Assembly (NCBI GenBank): GCA_942159475.1
Contig: OW804102.1
Coordinates: forward strand, 31,440,873-31,504,872
DNA: 64,000 nt
Direction: 5' to 3'
From: Sthenelais limicola
Lineage: Eukaryota; Annelida; Polychaeta; Phyllodocida; Sigalionidae
The notes under the pieces are model-generated. The model had not been told where the DNA came from and did not search any database. It saw only the letters and a program-made list of their open reading frames with translations. Numbering within the stretch: position 1 is the stretch's first letter; each line of letters starts with the position of its first letter. Both the position numbers and the translations under genes were made by a program. Of the stretch, positions 63,268-64,000 are shown in pieces.

Positions 63268-64000
63268 CTGCAAGAAACAAGAGTACAAATTTAAACCAGT
63301 AGACATTAAACCACACTCAATAATGATAATATAATAATAAATTCTTTACTTCCAAAAGGGTGTACATGAAAAATAGGTGATGAGCTTATCCGGGTATCTC
63401 TTCCAGGTCATGCCTTCTTAGTTAGACTTCACTTGGCTTCTTGTTTCCTAGACTAAACTACATTTGGCACTAGTTGCTAATACAGAACATCATAAAAATA
63501 AAATTCTCCATAAATATTTCCAATTTTTATAGTGTTTCACGTTTCGGTTAAGAGGGGCACCGATTAATATTTCTTCTATATAATCAATCAAACGTGATCT
63601 CCTCAGAGTTAGCAGCTAAGTTTACAGCTTAAGGTGGTATACGATCTATAATACATGATAAAGGAACACTACAAATGTAATACATAATGATGAAAAACGG
63701 TGAATCAGTTAATGAATATGAATATGTGAGTCAATTCGCCACAGAGGGCGCTAATATCAATAAACAGTTAAAAAAAGTCATAGCAAGATCTCATCAGGAT
63801 TTTAGGTCGAGTCTGTGACTCCATCACCCCACGTGAAAGATATCCTATCCTTTTGCCATTGATGTCTATTATTTCAACAAGAAAATCTACAGGAACACCA
63901 GACATACTAACTAGAAAACCCATAAAATAGTACATTTATCCTGTTTAAAAGAACTATTGTTACAAAAAGGACATCTTGCTCAGCAGGCGTGCACATAAAG
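63268..64000 (-). other. Upstream/intron block of RRM copy C and window end
   Basis: To 63946 this matches 21081-21756 in inverted orientation, including GCGCCCTCTGTGGCGAATTG. The last 54 bp are unassigned. Confidence 0.7.

Overview
The window comes from a eukaryotic, almost certainly metazoan invertebrate, genome. The evidence is GT-AG introns with short exons, CR1/L2-like and L1/Tx1-like LINEs, a Ty3/gypsy-type element with an envelope gene, a Ngaro-like tyrosine-recombinase retrotransposon and many MITEs. This mix suits a marine invertebrate, perhaps a lophotrochozoan, but that is inference. There are no operons and no bacterial or phage genes. No rRNA or tRNA gene was recognised.

The only cellular-type gene seen is a family of a two-RRM RNA-binding protein gene present as repeated, mostly broken copies. 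Copy A (21757-32373) and copy B (33165-35650) lie in tandem on the plus strand. Copy C (63267-61945) is inverted and has uninterrupted exons. Copies D (about 38895-39330) and E (47212-47365) are degenerate, and a piece of exon 2 is embedded in a LINE (4435-4614, and 5265-5286 plus 18179-18341).

Most of the rest is nested transposons. From 1197 to 20749 lies LINE-A: an ORF1 ending in a NADAR domain, an SGNH-hydrolase-like ORF, an APE endonuclease and a reverse transcriptase. It is split by a 12.9-kb, very young LTR retrotransposon (5287-18178). That element has Gag, Pol, a baculovirus-F-like Env, two extra 3' ORFs, identical-length 368-bp LTRs, a TATT target duplication and a textbook -1 frameshift signal. 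Copy A of the RRM gene is split by a 3.8-kb TIR element (22144-25978) and by LINE-B (26170-31642), an L1/Tx1-like element whose intact ORF1 also ends in a NADAR domain. Copy B is split by a 5'-truncated CR1-like LINE (33203-35105).

The 35.7-53.9 kb interval is a graveyard of LINE pieces, MITEs, tandem repeats and unassigned AT-rich DNA. From 53890 to about 59413 is a Ngaro-like element with its A1-ORFs-B1-A2-B2 split repeats. Its RT is interrupted by a 566-bp TTAA-flanked piggyBac-like MITE. The last 4.5 kb holds small repeats and the inverted RRM gene copy.

The most unusual biology is the NADAR domain (a family linked to ADP-ribose removal and N-glycoside chemistry) at the C-terminus of ORF1 in two LINEs of different RT clades. 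Next come the completeness of the Env-bearing LTR element and the concentration of independent transposon insertions in exons of one gene family.
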